A DNA stretch of 64,000 nt from Lepas anatifera (Eukaryota; Arthropoda; Thecostraca; Lepadidae): NCBI GenBank assembly GCA_034440635.1, contig JAOTON010001253.1, positions 1,116,001 through 1,180,000 of the forward strand, given 5' to 3'. This document shows, piece after piece, positions 1-11,592 of the stretch; the stretch's first letter is position 1; each line of letters opens with the position of its first letter. The position numbers were made by a program, and so were the translations under genes. The notes beneath the pieces are model-generated. The model saw nothing but the letters and a program-made list of their open reading frames with translations. It did no database searches and had not been told where the DNA came from.

Positions 1-581
1 TCCTTGGGTACATGTGGAACCCACAGGATGATACATTGGGTTTGAGAACCATTGACACAGACGTTGCAGTTACCAAACGTGGGGTAGTCAAGGCTGTGGC
101 ACGATTATTTGATCCTCTGGGGCTGATGTGCCCGCTAGAAGTGCGCGCCAAGATTCTCGTACAACGTTTGTGGGTGAAAGGCTATGGTTGGGATGATCCA
201 CTGGATGATCAAGATGAAGGGGAACTCTTGGCATGGCTGCGTGAAGTTGGCATGGTTGACAACTTCCAGATCCCTAGGTGTTATAAGTCTAACATCCTGT
301 ACACTGAAGAGGTTCAGCATGAGCTTCATGTGTTTGGAGACGCGTCAGAGAAGGCCTTTGGTGCGGTGGCATACATGAAGACAACCGATGGAAATGGAAG
401 CAGCCAGGTCCTGCTCGTCATGGCAAAGTCAAGAGTAGCTCCTCTCAAGAAGATATCTATAGTTCGCCTCGAGTTGCAGGCTGCAGTAATGGCTATCAGA
501 ATAGCAAACGCTATTCGAGACGAACACCAATATGCACTCGATCGCGTGATATTCTGGACTGACAGTCAGGTAGTGTTGAAG
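1..581 (+). pseudogene. BEL/Pao pol, reverse transcriptase C-terminal part and start of RNase H (fragment)
   Basis: This is the left part of a BEL/Pao LTR-retrotransposon polyprotein that begins outside the window. The open frame carries the BEL hallmark LFDPLG after the polymerase palm, then the RNase H start with ELHVFGDAS (first catalytic Asp), the LELQAA helix (catalytic Glu) and FWTDSQVVL (catalytic Asp). The frame stops being pol-like right after VVLK, where a 725-bp insertion begins, and the same protein resumes with YLQSESHRF at 1316. Known role: RT and RNase H copy the element RNA into DNA in cytoplasmic particles. This copy cannot make an intact polyprotein because of the insertion and two downstream frame breaks. 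I see no 5' LTR or gag; they would lie to the left. Confidence 0.9.
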
Positions 582-1306
582 CAGACCCCGTTCAAGTTGT
601 TTGGCAGCATTACGTCATCATGGCTGGAGAGGCACTACAGTTACTATGCAGGGCATTGGAGAAATTGCACTTTTTCGAAGCTCTAAATAACCTATTTTAG
701 AACTGTATCAACAGAACTTATATGGTTGAACAGAAAGCTAAAAGATTTTTATTTGTGAAACCATCAGACGTTTTGCAAGCACTCCAGTGAAGAATATTAT
801 TTTTACCAATTTTCCAGAGCGTGTCAAAATACGGACAGGTTCAGCACTAACAGCTGTTCGCAGTAAGACTAATCTCGATTTTGATTGGCTGTTGATTTCT
901 GACCTTTGATTGGCTGTTGGTGGTACCTGCAGCAGAAGACAATAAACACCGGTGATCTCTTGAGCGAAGGTAAATTTATTTCTCTCGGCTATTAAGTAGG
1001 CCTGAGTTGATCAAATAAATGCATGCCCTTTCAATAAATTCTTTGAAGTGTTATAATTTTTTCATTAGATTTACGTAAAATACGCTGCTCGCCGTTGAGA
1101 TCAAGGTTACTGTCAAATGGGTGAAACAAGTTGATTTCCATTGATACTAGATTGGTGCCAAATACGCCCAAACTTGGTATGTTCCAGCTGATCCTTCCAA
1201 AAACTTAGTAGAATCTCCTATAAATTAGTAGGAAAGGGCGGTGACGTCATCATGGGAGGACTATATTTAGTAGGAAACTTGGTTGTACCCGTAGTTAAAG
1301 TACCAT
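582..1306. mobile_element. 725-bp non-autonomous insertion inside BEL pol
   Basis: The block is flanked on both sides by GTGTTGAAG (573-581 and 1307-1315), a perfect 9-bp target site duplication. Removing it and one copy of the repeat rejoins the BEL reading frame exactly (VVLK then YLQSE). It is AT-rich and has no coding frame of its own. A GTCATCATGG motif occurs near both ends (about 615 and 1247) in the same orientation. I found no convincing terminal inverted repeat. A 9-bp duplication is usual for Mutator-like DNA transposons and close to the 8 bp of hAT and P elements, so the superfamily is open. Confidence 0.75.
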
Positions 1307-3115
1307 GTGTTGAAGTATCTTCAGAGTGAGTCACACAGGTTCCACACCTTCATCGCCAACCGAGTCACTGAAATCAAGGAGGCGTCCCGTCCACAACAGT
1401 GGCGGTACGTTCCCAGTGCCATGAACCCCGCTGATGCCTGCTCGCGGGGAGAACGAGCGGAAAGACTAACACGCCGACAAGACTGGGCGTGTGGCCCTCT
1501 GTTTCTTCTAGGCAGAGAAGAGTCATGGCCTCCGCTAGAGTCAGGGCTGGCTGTGCATGACTTACAGGGGGATCCTGAGGTTAGAACATTGCTGACAACT
1601 GGAGCAGCAGTAGCGGAGCCATCAGTGCTTCCAGAAGCCGACAAGTACTCGTCCTGGAAGAGGTATTGCAGAGTTGTAGGGTGGATGAAACGATTTGTTC
1701 GAAATTTTGTGGCTAAGTACGGTTCATGACAAGGAAGATTGCGGCAAATCAGGTCCTCTTTCAGCGGCAGAGATCAAGGCGGAGGAACTTTGGATTGTCA
1801 GTGCCTCTCAGAAGCAACATTATCCAGATGTTGTTGACGCCCTTAGTGTGGGGTCTCGTGAAAAGAAAGATCATCTTTCTGAGTTGTCACCGTTTCTAGA
1901 CTCTAGTGGAATCATGCACGTGGGAGGCCGTCTAGAGAAGGCGCCTCTTCCCTTCGAGACCCAGCACCCAGTCATTCTTCACCCTAAGGATCCTGTTACG
2001 AGACTGATCATAATGCACGCTCACATGTCAGTGCTCCATGCAGGATTAGAGAGGACGCTTACAGAGGTGCGATCTACATACTGGATCACAAAAGGCAGAG
2101 CAGCAGTGAAGCAGATGATACACAAGTGTGCAACTTGCATCAGAAGAAGATCCACTCCTCGTCCCCCTCTGATGTCTAGTCTCCCCAAGGATCGGTTTGA
2201 CTGCACAAGACCGTTCAACAAAGTCGGAATCGACTACTTTGGCTCCCTGATGGTGAAGCGACTACGTAAGACTGAAAAACGATACGGAGTTCTCATCACG
2301 TGTCTCTCGACGCGAGCCGTTCATCTGGAGGTGGCACATAGCCTGGAGGCTGATGGACTGATCCTAGCACTACGACGTTTCCTTGCGCGCAGAGGGAAGC
2401 CAAGTGTCATTTACTCGGACAATGGGACGAATATGGTAGGGGGAGAGCGGGAACTGCGAGAGTCTCTGCAAGAGTTAGACACGGCGCAGATAACTGACAA
2501 GTTAAGCCACGATAAGATAGAGTGGAAGTTCATTCCCCTCAGTTCGCCACACATGGGTGGAGCTTGGGAACGTATGGTGGGGAGTGTGAAACGCGCCCTT
2601 CGGGCGATTTCGTCAGGTCAGTGTTGGACAGATGAGGTGTTGCTTACTCTGTTAGCCGAGGTTGAGTCGATGCTAAATGGCAGACCCCTGACGTATTTGA
2701 GCTCTGATTCGAGAGACCCTGAGCCTCTTACGCCCAATCACTTCCTGGTGTGGTGTGCCAATCCCAACGTTGCTCCGGGTGTGTTCCAGGACAAAGAAAT
2801 CTGCAGTCGACGCCGTTGGCGTCAGGTTCAAATTTTGTCCAGGCATTTTTGGAACAGATGGAGGAGGGAGTTTCTTCCTTCTCTCGTACGACGAGAAAAG
2901 TGGTGGACGGAAAATCAGAATCTGATGGTTGGCGACGTGGTTTTGATGAAAGAAGACGATACCCCACGCGGTTTTGGCCGCTGGCAAGAGTCGTGAAAGT
3001 GATTGAAGGCTCCGACGGACGTGTACGTTCTGTTGAGTTAAAGGCGGCCTCTGGCGTGTTCCATCGTCCAGTAGCCAAGGTGTGTTTGCTGGAGCAAAAT
3101 AACGCCGGTGGTTGA
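1307..3115 (+). pseudogene. BEL/Pao pol, end of RNase H and integrase
   Basis: Continuation of the BEL/Pao polyprotein. It starts with the RNase H end (RRF/RFHTFIANRV and MNPADACSRG, typical of BEL), then has an integrase. The HHCC zinc finger is seen as HAHMSVLHAG followed by HKCATC near 2010-2140, and the DDE catalytic core as GIDYFGS (about 2227), YSDNGTN (about 2415) and GAWERMVGSVKR (about 2560-2590). The C-terminal domain reads GDVVLMKED and then shifts frame at the T4 run near 2971, after which WPLARVV continues to the stop at 3113-3115. A second frame break lies near 1715-1730, at the linker between RNase H and integrase. No envelope-like frame follows. Confidence 0.9.
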
Positions 3116-4695
3116 GTATAGCATCCTGATTTTATCCTCACCTGAGCCTTACCAGAGCGGCTGTGGTTGTCCGGACGGTGCCTGATGTCTGGTGGCGGCG
3201 TCCCGCGGATCTGGTGGAGCTACTGTCGTCCCTGAACGGACTGAGAGGCCTGCACCAACTCGGCTGCTGCTCCCTGATAGCGTTTCCGACGAGATTCGCC
3301 ATCATATTGGGTCCAAGAGTTTCCAAATGTTAACTACATCACATAGTCGTGGCCTTCTAGAGACTGAAGCAGTGCCGTGGCATTTAAATGGGTGTGGTTG
3401 TTGCCATGAACAGTAGTACTCATATCAAGGTGTGATAAGAAAGTGCGTTGAGCTACGTAAGGGGAGTGTCAGCACGATGTTTGCTGTAGCAAGTTGTGGG
3501 TTTATATCTAAGTGAGAGGGAGATGGACAATCGTTGATTATCGCGTTTTCTCTAGACAAGAGTTCTAGGCCAACGGCGGGGAGGATGTCGAAACCGCTCA
3601 TGTTGTGTCTCCTTTACAGGTAATGCAAGAAGTTAAGGGAATGTAGCATGAATGCCAGAAGAGATTTGTTTGTTAATGCATGTTAGCCGAATGCCAGTCA
3701 AGACCTAACGAGCATGGATTTTGCAAGTTACTGAGTAATGCACCGCACACCTGCCGGGCATGTGGAAACACTTTTGGTGGGTTTCAACTAAAAGCATTGA
3801 GTTTGTTACTGCTGCACATAGCTTGTTTGAGTTGTCTGCTTTGTACATGTTCACGCTATGATTTTTCGCACTGAAGCATGCAGCTTGGTTGTGTGATTAT
3901 TGCATGTGCGCTTGAACGCTTATTTGTCGTAAAAGTCCATGCTAGTGGTGTAACAGCATGCTCGTCATGTTATTTCAGAAACCACATGAGTACATCTCGC
4001 CTAAGGTCAACAACAGCTAGTGCTCTGGTTCCTTGTGTCCTAAAGCATCTATAGGTCATTGTCCTAGCTTCCTTTATGGCAAGTGGCAAGAATACAGGTT
4101 TTCAAGCTGGTACTCTGTGCGTGTTCATGGGTTCATCCCGGCGGTAGTGACAGGGGGCATGGCCGGAATGCCCCCCCCGTGCGTCCGCCAATGTGTGGAC
4201 ATGTATATCGAAAGACAATTCCAGCCGCACATGGAGTGTTTCTTGCCCCTCTAAGATGGTTTAAAACGAAGGAAGCCAAGAAGTTAGAAATATGCGTTCT
4301 GCTAACACCTTGTGTTAGAAATTGCCTGTTATGAACAATCGGGGAGTAAGCATTTATCTCTGGATGGTAACTGTGTACCCATTTTTTCAAAGTTGAAGTA
4401 GGAGAGTTTGGGAAAATTTCGCGTCTTCGACTGCACGATAAAGTAGTCATTATTTCTGAGAAATTTACCATTAACGATCCTCTAGGACATTTCCCGTTGA
4501 TGAGATGGACTCCATTGAAGGTGCCCCCCTTCTTTGGACAAAAAGTTCCGCCGTCACTGCTTGAAGGTATCTAATGGCATAATCAATGAAACTTGTCTAT
4601 AATGTAGATCACCGAACAGACGTTTTTCTAACCCTGGTTATTGAGATCCCAATGGAGAGTGAGGGGCACTTTAGAACCCCTCTCCAGTGCGCGTA
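3116..4695. other. No gene seen; probable BEL 3' region and repeat ends
   Basis: No supported coding frame. The first several hundred bases after the pol stop are presumably the BEL 3' untranslated region and 3' LTR, but no LTR boundary can be assigned because the 5' LTR is outside the window. The last 50 bases (about 4650-4699) end in CCAGTGCGCGTATTAA, the same terminus as a repeat ending near 26503. Confidence 0.5.
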
Positions 4696-6386
4696 TTAAC
4701 CCTTGCCCCGGTGGGGGTGTTTGAACACTCCTCCTCGGGATTTTCCGGCGGCACCAAAGATTGGCGGTGTGAAGCGCTGCCGTACTTGTCACACCTTATT
4801 CTGGATCAATCCTACAACTTTCCTCAAAGTTTTGAGTTTAGGTCATCCCAGGTCAAGTCACCAGTGCAGGTCAAGTGACCTCACATCCAAAAAAGTTTAA
4901 GATGACATGCGTAAAAAGGTGGTGAACCTACCCAGTTGAAACTTATAACATGGGCCCACCGAGTATCTACAATAAAATGCATTGTGAGATTTGTCCTATC
5001 GATGACCGGGGGTCAGATACGGCCCATGATCTCTCAGTTGGAAATGCATGGAGAGAACGATAATTTGGCAAAAATAGCTCTATTTCCGTAGATACAGCTT
5101 ACAATACATTCCTATTCTCCAAATCGGAGTATCTTAGGCCCATTTCTAGGCTAATGTTGCAAGTGTGGGCCTGTGACTTCTGAGAGGTCATCTGGGACTA
5201 CTTAAGCAGGATTTCAGACTCGGTTTAATAATTACGGAGGAAATGGTGATCAAGCTTCTTTTATTGCTTTGCCCGATTTAATGTAGCCCTGAATTGGAAA
5301 CTTTTTAAAGTTGGTGTCTCTGATATATTTTACACTGGAGTATTATTTACTAAAGACCACATTCCTCGTCAACGACGTCCAAATTTTAACGCCTATCATT
5401 TTCAATGATCACGTCTCGGTCCACCTAAGGTCATGGGAGAGGTTACACAATAAGATTGAGGATTCTAAATGCAAGACATATTATATATTTCAAAAACCAA
5501 CAAAAAGGAATTGCTGTCAGACTCTGAAAGTCTCTTTCCGAAAGCCCAGACCGAGCGCCACTTCATTGCTATCTTCGCCGATTTAAGGGGGCACCTCGAT
5601 AGTGGTGCCCTCCGCCTGACCGCCCAAGGGCGGGCAGGGAGCCCCGCCGTTCCGGAGCTTCTGCCTTCAAGGTCAAACGAGGTCGTAAATTTCAAATTTG
5701 GGCCGTGCTGGAGACCGATTGTGAAATTTCGTAATTTTGGTTAAAACGGGAATACACTAAAAGCGGACTAATATCGCAAAGGAAAGGTCTTGCACAATGT
5801 TCTCAGAACGTTTGAGGTCAAGGTCATTCAAAATCATGACCTATGACGTAAAAATGTGACATATCGACATATCCCCACAATATACAATGTAACTGGTACT
5901 ATAGCAGCCTTTAGGCGGGAATTGAGGGTTTGGCCTTGAAAAAGACCTTTGGGCTTGACCTGTGACCTTGGACTTGACATTGAGCAGCCTCAACTATGAA
6001 GTCATAGCATAACATCCGTCATAGGTACTGAATAATATCATTCGACCGGAACGCTGGGGTTAATGACCTGGACCTGTGACCTTGATCTGCTTATGGGGTG
6101 CCCTTGAGATACAGTCCCAATTATATGACGTTGTACGTCACCACTTGATCTATAGCGCAGGTGAACTAGTGCGACCGCGCGAGTGCGATGATCTTAAAAT
6201 TTAGGTTTGCTTTCAAAGCCTATAAGAAAACAAAATTATTGACTGATTTTTAACATTTTTACACCAATCGAAATGCTCATGAATTCTTTCAAATGAAAAC
6301 AAGAACATTTTGCGGCTACAATTGCTTCTCTCGCCACCTGGGAAAAATAGATGGGGGCTCTTTAGGACCCACACCGCGCGTTTTAA
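4696..6386. mobile_element. GGTCA-rich TTAA-bounded repeat (boundaries uncertain)
   Basis: It starts TTAACCCTTGCCCCGGTGG, like the repeats at 49204 and 23965. Near 4840-4882 it has the dense AGGTCA block shared by all these repeats, and more TGACC/GGTCA motifs follow up to about 6110. The right end is uncertain: a candidate is the CCGCGCGTTTTAA at about 6374-6386, which would make it longer than its relatives and perhaps a composite. No coding potential. Confidence 0.45.
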
Positions 6387-7019
6387 TGCCCATTAACGTG
6401 GTCAATTGCGACATATCACAGTAACGTCGTCAATGAATGGAAGGAGGTGGCACCCGGCACAAGCGAAATGATCCACAGATAATTATCTTCTCCTCGCTAT
6501 TTAAAGACCAAAGGTGCGACAGTCGTACACTATATTTGCTCGTTATGTGTAGAAAATACTTGCAGAATATCTAGGCTGATGAACTTTATCAACGTCTGCA
6601 AGTTTAGGAGCCACTGTCTATGGTTATTGTTGTTGTTTCTTCTTTTAGATGTTATGATATTGTATGCCCAGAAATGGTGCCTTCACAGATGTTCTCGTAT
6701 CCAGGCGGTCGTCTAACCGAGTTATTTACTGTTCTGTTCTTTGCCCTCTCCTATAAGCGAATGAAAGACTTCCGGGAAGAGTGACACTTTGGTTAAGGGG
6801 AAATTGTGATATTTGGTTCCGGAGGTAGCACCGTTTGGGCCGCGGATGCGAACTCATGAGGTGTGACCCAAGATAGCCAAAGTGCCTCGTGGGGGCGCCC
6901 GAATCCGGTCCTGGGAAGCCATTTCAGGGGGGCACCGGGAGCGGTGTGGGGGTGGGGTGAGTGGATCAGGGGCACGTCCCCCCTGGATCCGCCTCTGGTC
7001 AGCGGTGACATCAGCACGT
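6387..7019. other. No gene seen
   Basis: Mixed-composition sequence between the GGTCA-rich repeat and the 3' end of the I-group element. It contains a G-rich stretch with ggatccgcctctgg (about 6990-7003), a phrase typical of repeat ends, and no supported coding frame. Confidence 0.4.
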
Positions 7020-7147
7020 GTGTATTGGGGTTTATAGGGCGCATTCAGCGTCTAGGCTATATCGCGCCCATCATTATTTAACCTACTTAGTTTCTAATGC
7101 TATGTAATTTAAACCTGCCCTGGGTTGTTGCGAGCTCTACATGCCAC

Positions 7148-10100
7148 CTAATTAGGTGGGATGGGATTGTAGATGATGTCAAACTTGATCTCCCGCAGGT
7201 ATGGTAGAACCTGACATATGTCTATGACTGTGTTGTCGCCTAAAATCTGTTCCAGTGGAAACGGCGGGAAGAACCGGCGCTGAATTCGTTTAAGCTGTTC
7301 ACAGGAGTCAGTGACAGATAAAACGTGTTGAACAGTGAGGCGGCTGCCACAGTGAGAACACATGTTGGGGTTCGTGCTGTTGAGATAGTGCGAGTGTGTG
7401 GCATAGCAGTGGCCAATGCGGAGTCGAGTGAGGCAGACCTCCTCCCTCCTATTGCGTCTGCAACTCGACTCCCATTGGCCAATGCGTGACCTTAAGCGCT
7501 TCAACGCACAGTCTGGCTCCGCCTCCCATCTCGACTGCCATTGTGAACGTATATTCTGGTCAATTAGGGCCTTGATGTCACCAGCTGGCACCCGAAATCG
7601 TTGCGGGGGAGCCAGCGAACACGCCGTCTTGGCAGCTTCGTCCGCTAATTCGTTGCCAGTCACACCCACATGACTTGGAACCCATAGAAACTGGACGTCA
7701 AAGCCACGAGAAGCCATTGCAGTCAATAACTTTAGAATAGCAGCTACAAGCCACGATGTCTGTAAATGACTAGATTGGAGCGCTGCCAGCGAGCTGGCTG
7801 AGTCAGTGATAATAAGATGTCGTGTCCCAGAAAGGTGTCTGATGTGTCGTAAAACTTGCAAGATGGCAAACAGTTCGGTTGTAAAGACCGACACAACATT
7901 CGGCAGCCCGAAACAGCGGCGGGTTCCTTCGCTAACAAAGGCACAGCCGGCTCCAGCTGCTCCCTTGGAGCCGTCAGTGTAAAACTTTGTGCGGTCGGTG
8001 TATGAATGGATTCTTTCAGCAGCGAGTTGCGCAAAGTCTGGTGGAAGTGTGTGCGCCTTTCCGTACTGCATCAACCTTGTGTCACATTTGGCGGATACTT
8101 TACGCCATGGTTCTAGGGTCCCTGGGCGTTGTTTTGCGATCATGGTGATATTAATGTTAGATTCGCCAAGCCAGTGTGAAATCCGGCTACACAGGGCCGA
8201 AGATGAGCTTTGCCTCCCCACAGCGAATAAGTCTATTAGCGAATGGTCAAAGATCCACTTGTACGTTGGGTGGGTTGGGTATTGCCGGATCTTAGTGGCA
8301 TACATAAGTGCGAGTCGCTTCCTCCTAAGGTCAAGCGGGGCCTCGTCAGCGTCAGCCAGAAGGCTTGCTCTACGTGAGGTGCGGAAAGCACCAGTGGCCA
8401 CTCTTATACAGGCGTGGTGGACTGCGTCCAGGGGCTGCTTAGTGCTCGTTAGAGAACCGTCATAAACCACGGAAGCATAATCCAGGACCGATCTTACCAG
8501 CGCTCGATATAGGCGTAAAAGTGTGATTCTGTCCGCTCCGTAGGATGTGCGTGATACCATCTTTAATACATTTGCGCGTTTCATGCATTTGTCTCTTGTC
8601 AATATAATGTGCTGTGTGTAGGTAAGACGTTTGTCGATGGTTAAACCAAGAAATTTGGCATGGTCAGAGACTGGGATTTGCCTCCCGTACAGCCTCAGCA
8701 TCGGCTCTGGGCAGTAGCGGGTCCGGCGGCAGAAATGCACACAAACCGTTTTCTCAGTAGAAAACTTAAAACCATTCACGAGGCTCCACTCGGTCAGGCC
8801 GTCAATACATAGCTGTAGCTGTCGCTGTGCAGAGAGTGTGGTCGAGGTGCTTATCCATACAGCTAGGTCGTCGACAAAAAGCGATCTCTCAACAGTGGGA
8901 GGGATTGCACTGCAAATGTCATTGATTAAAACCCCGAAGAGGGTCACACTCAGGACACTTCCCTGTGGTACACCGCTCAGCTGCTCAAACCTCCTTGACA
9001 CGGCATTTCCTACCTTTACCCTAAAATATCGATTCCTGAGAAAATTGGCCAGAAAATGGCCCATGTGCCCTCTCACTCCCGCAGCATGGAGCTTCCGGAG
9101 AATCGCATGTCTCCAGGCCGTATCATAGGCTTTCTCGATATCATAGAAGACCGCGATGGTGTGCTGTTTCCGCGTGAAAGAGCGGCGGACGGCTGTGTCA
9201 AGTGAAACTAAATGATCAGTGGTGGACCGACCGGCGCGGAAACCACACTGTGCGTTGGACAGAAAGCCGATGCTTTCCAGAAACCACGTGAGGCGACGGT
9301 TAATCATTCTTTCGAACAGCTTGCACGCACTAGAAGTCAGGGCGATGGGGCGGTAGTGGAGAGGGTCACTACCGTCTTTGTCCTGTTTTAAAACAGGGAC
9401 TACCATGGCCTCCTGCCAAGCGTCCGGGAATTCGTGCGTGGTCCAGACATGGTTGTAGAATGATAAAAGCACCCGAAGTGATGGCTCGTCCAAGTTCCTA
9501 ATCATGATGTAGTGAATGTTGTCGGGCCCGGCTGCGGTGTTTTTGGTGAGCGAGAGTGCTGTACTCAGTTCATCAAAGCTGAAACAATCATTAAAAGGCA
9601 GTGCGGTGGTGGTGTTGAAGTCGACCGGCGTCCCTTCACTGATTCCTTTGTGACGGATAAAGCGAGGGTCGGTCGTTCCCAGCTGCCAGCGCTCGGCCCA
9701 CACCGCTCCGAAGGTGTTAGCGACTTCCATGGGGTCAGTGATCAAATTGTGGTTGTAGGATAAAACCGGGAGGGGTGTCGGGGCGGTACGACCGGAGATG
9801 CGGTTTATATGTTTCCAAACAGCCGTGAGTGGTGTGAGCCTATTAATTGTGTTAATGTAAGCGTGCCATGATTTCCTTTTCGCATCTCTAACAGTTCTTC
9901 TCGCTAATGCTTTTGCGCGTCGGAACGCGACTAGGTTGTCGGTTGTAGGGCGCCTTTGGAACTTCCTAAAACAGCGTCGCCGTTCCCTGATGGCGCATCT
10001 GCAAGCCTTGTTCCACCAGGGGACTGGTACTCGGCGGGGGAGTGGGCTAGTTTTTGGAATAAAACTGTCAGCAGATTGCAGGATGCGAGAGCGTATCTCT

Positions 10101-10939
10101 TCGTACAAGGTGGTAGCGGTTTTACCATTCTCTGGTCTGAATGCTAAAACGCAGTCAGAGGTAAAACTGTCCCAGTCCGCCTTTACAAAGTTCCACCTAG
10201 GAATCCGTGTTCCCGGATGGGGCCTATCCGACCACACCCACAGCGGGAAGTGGTCACTTCCGCAGGGGTTGCTGTGGGTGCGCCAGTGAAACCGATTTGC
10301 TACAGAGGAAGAACAGAGCGATAAGTCGATGGCCGACGTCGCGCCTGAGGGTAAAGAGATGTATGTTTGTTGGCCTGTGTTCATAATGCATAAGTCGTTG
10401 TAGTTTATTATATTTTCGAGACGCCTTCCTCGGCTGTTGGATCCGGAGCAGCCCCATAGTGTGTTATGTGAATTGAAATCGCCTAATATTATGTGATGTG
10501 GGGGCAGCTGCCGTAACAGGCTCTGAAATTGAGCGTCAGGGAAGGCCTCCCCGGGAGGCAGATAGAGCGATACTAGTGTGATTTTTATATCCCCAAGATC
10601 AGCAGTCGCAGCTACTGCCTGCAGTTCAGTGCGGAGCGTAAGTGCTACAGAAGGTACGCTGTAGTGAATAAGAAGAGCGACGCCTCCATGGGCAATTGTA
10701 GTGTTCGGTAAGTTATATTGATATGTTTTATAGTGGTGAATATTGCAGCCTTGGCCGTCCCTGAGCTTCGTCTCTTGAAGTGCGACTGCTATGGGATTGC
10801 CTGCTGACACCAAGGCCTGGAGATCAGGGAGGTTGGATCGGAAACCACGCATGTTCCATTGAAGAAAACTAGTCATGGTCATGAGAGTGATAAGGAATGA
10901 TATAAAACACTGATCACGGCTAAAAGAGAAACCAATCAT
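7148..10939 (-). CDS. Non-LTR retrotransposon ORF2: endonuclease, reverse transcriptase, RNase H
   Basis: The 1263-residue frame has no stop or shift. It starts with an apurinic-type endonuclease: LQWNMRG near residue 28, ALQETKL near 54, GDFNSHN near 152, SDHFPLW near 228. The RT domain shows YRPIALTS (about 530), DIEKAYDTAWR (about 600), GVPQGSVLS (about 660) and the catalytic LFVDDLAVW (about 690). RNase H follows with FYTDGSKGAAGAG (about 960), the ELFAIL Glu, TDSASSL and the WVPSHVGVTGNELAD end motif. A CCHC-type zinc finger (CSHCGSRLTVQH) sits near the C terminus. Known role: nicks the target DNA and reverse-transcribes element RNA on it. Translation may start at an internal Met near residue 20-22, just before the endonuclease. 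Confidence 0.93.
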   Translation of the reverse strand: MIGFSFSRDQCFISFLITLMTMTSFLQWNMRGFRSNLPDLQALVSAGNPIAVALQETKLRDGQGCNIHHYKTYQYNLPNTTIAHGGVALLIHYSVPSVALTLRTELQAVAATADLGDIKITLVSLYLPPGEAFPDAQFQSLLRQLPPHHIILGDFNSHNTLWGCSGSNSRGRRLENIINYNDLCIMNTGQQTYISLPSGATSAIDLSLCSSSVANRFHWRTHSNPCGSDHFPLWVWSDRPHPGTRIPRWNFVKADWDSFTSDCVLAFRPENGKTATTLYEEIRSRILQSADSFIPKTSPLPRRVPVPWWNKACRCAIRERRRCFRKFQRRPTTDNLVAFRRAKALARRTVRDAKRKSWHAYINTINRLTPLTAVWKHINRISGRTAPTPLPVLSYNHNLITDPMEVANTFGAVWAERWQLGTTDPRFIRHKGISEGTPVDFNTTTALPFNDCFSFDELSTALSLTKNTAAGPDNIHYIMIRNLDEPSLRVLLSFYNHVWTTHEFPDAWQEAMVVPVLKQDKDGSDPLHYRPIALTSSACKLFERMINRRLTWFLESIGFLSNAQCGFRAGRSTTDHLVSLDTAVRRSFTRKQHTIAVFYDIEKAYDTAWRHAILRKLHAAGVRGHMGHFLANFLRNRYFRVKVGNAVSRRFEQLSGVPQGSVLSVTLFGVLINDICSAIPPTVERSLFVDDLAVWISTSTTLSAQRQLQLCIDGLTEWSLVNGFKFSTEKTVCVHFCRRTRYCPEPMLRLYGRQIPVSDHAKFLGLTIDKRLTYTQHIILTRDKCMKRANVLKMVSRTSYGADRITLLRLYRALVRSVLDYASVVYDGSLTSTKQPLDAVHHACIRVATGAFRTSRRASLLADADEAPLDLRRKRLALMYATKIRQYPTHPTYKWIFDHSLIDLFAVGRQSSSSALCSRISHWLGESNINITMIAKQRPGTLEPWRKVSAKCDTRLMQYGKAHTLPPDFAQLAAERIHSYTDRTKFYTDGSKGAAGAGCAFVSEGTRRCFGLPNVVSVFTTELFAILQVLRHIRHLSGTRHLIITDSASSLAALQSSHLQTSWLVAAILKLLTAMASRGFDVQFLWVPSHVGVTGNELADEAAKTACSLAPPQRFRVPAGDIKALIDQNIRSQWQSRWEAEPDCALKRLRSRIGQWESSCRRNRREEVCLTRLRIGHCYATHSHYLNSTNPNMCSHCGSRLTVQHVLSVTDSCEQLKRIQRRFFPPFPLEQILGDNTVIDICQVLPYLREIKFDIIYNPIPPN

Positions 10940-11592
10940 CGTGGCTGACTAGGCCCCTGGAAGGGGATTCCTCCTGTTCCACTCAGCTGAGGAGCTGTTC
11001 CTCGCTCCCATACCGGACATGGCCGGTCTCTTGAGCGTGCACGCCTATAGCTGTCAGACTCCCGAGAGTGAGAACGCGGTCTCTCCGGTCGGTCAGAAAA
11101 CGAATATGCTCTATCCCTGGCCCGAAAGCCAGGTGGCACTCTGGGAGAGGGATGGGGAGGCATGAAACCATCCTGTTTGTGTGTGTCTATGTTCATGTTA
11201 ACTGTATTTACTGTGTTTACTATATATGTGTTGTCTTTGTTTTGGCATGTAGCGCTAACTCTTTTGTTTATGCTTTCTACTAGTTCATTTACTCGCCCCG
11301 GGGGCCCTATGTGCGGTGGCGGCGGGAGTGGGCATCAAGGGTTTGGGTGGTGATGGTGGCGATGGCACCCTATGACTGCACTCGTCTGTGGTTGGGAGGT
11401 GGTCAGAGTCAGTCTCTCTCTGTTCTGAGCTGGGAGGGGCAGTTCCAGGTGTGCTTGAGGTTACACACGGCGTGTGTCCTCTCTCGGTGACAAGGAGGGG
11501 GTTTTCCATCCGGGACAGCACCACTCGCGCCTTTTTAGAGAAGGACTTAGGGTTTGAAGCACTTCTGACTGGGGTGGGAGGGCTGGGGTCAT

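Noticed and set aside
7240..10457. Plus-strand and alternative-frame ORFs over ORF2 of the I-group element
   Set aside because: Shadows of the 1263-codon frame, without family features.
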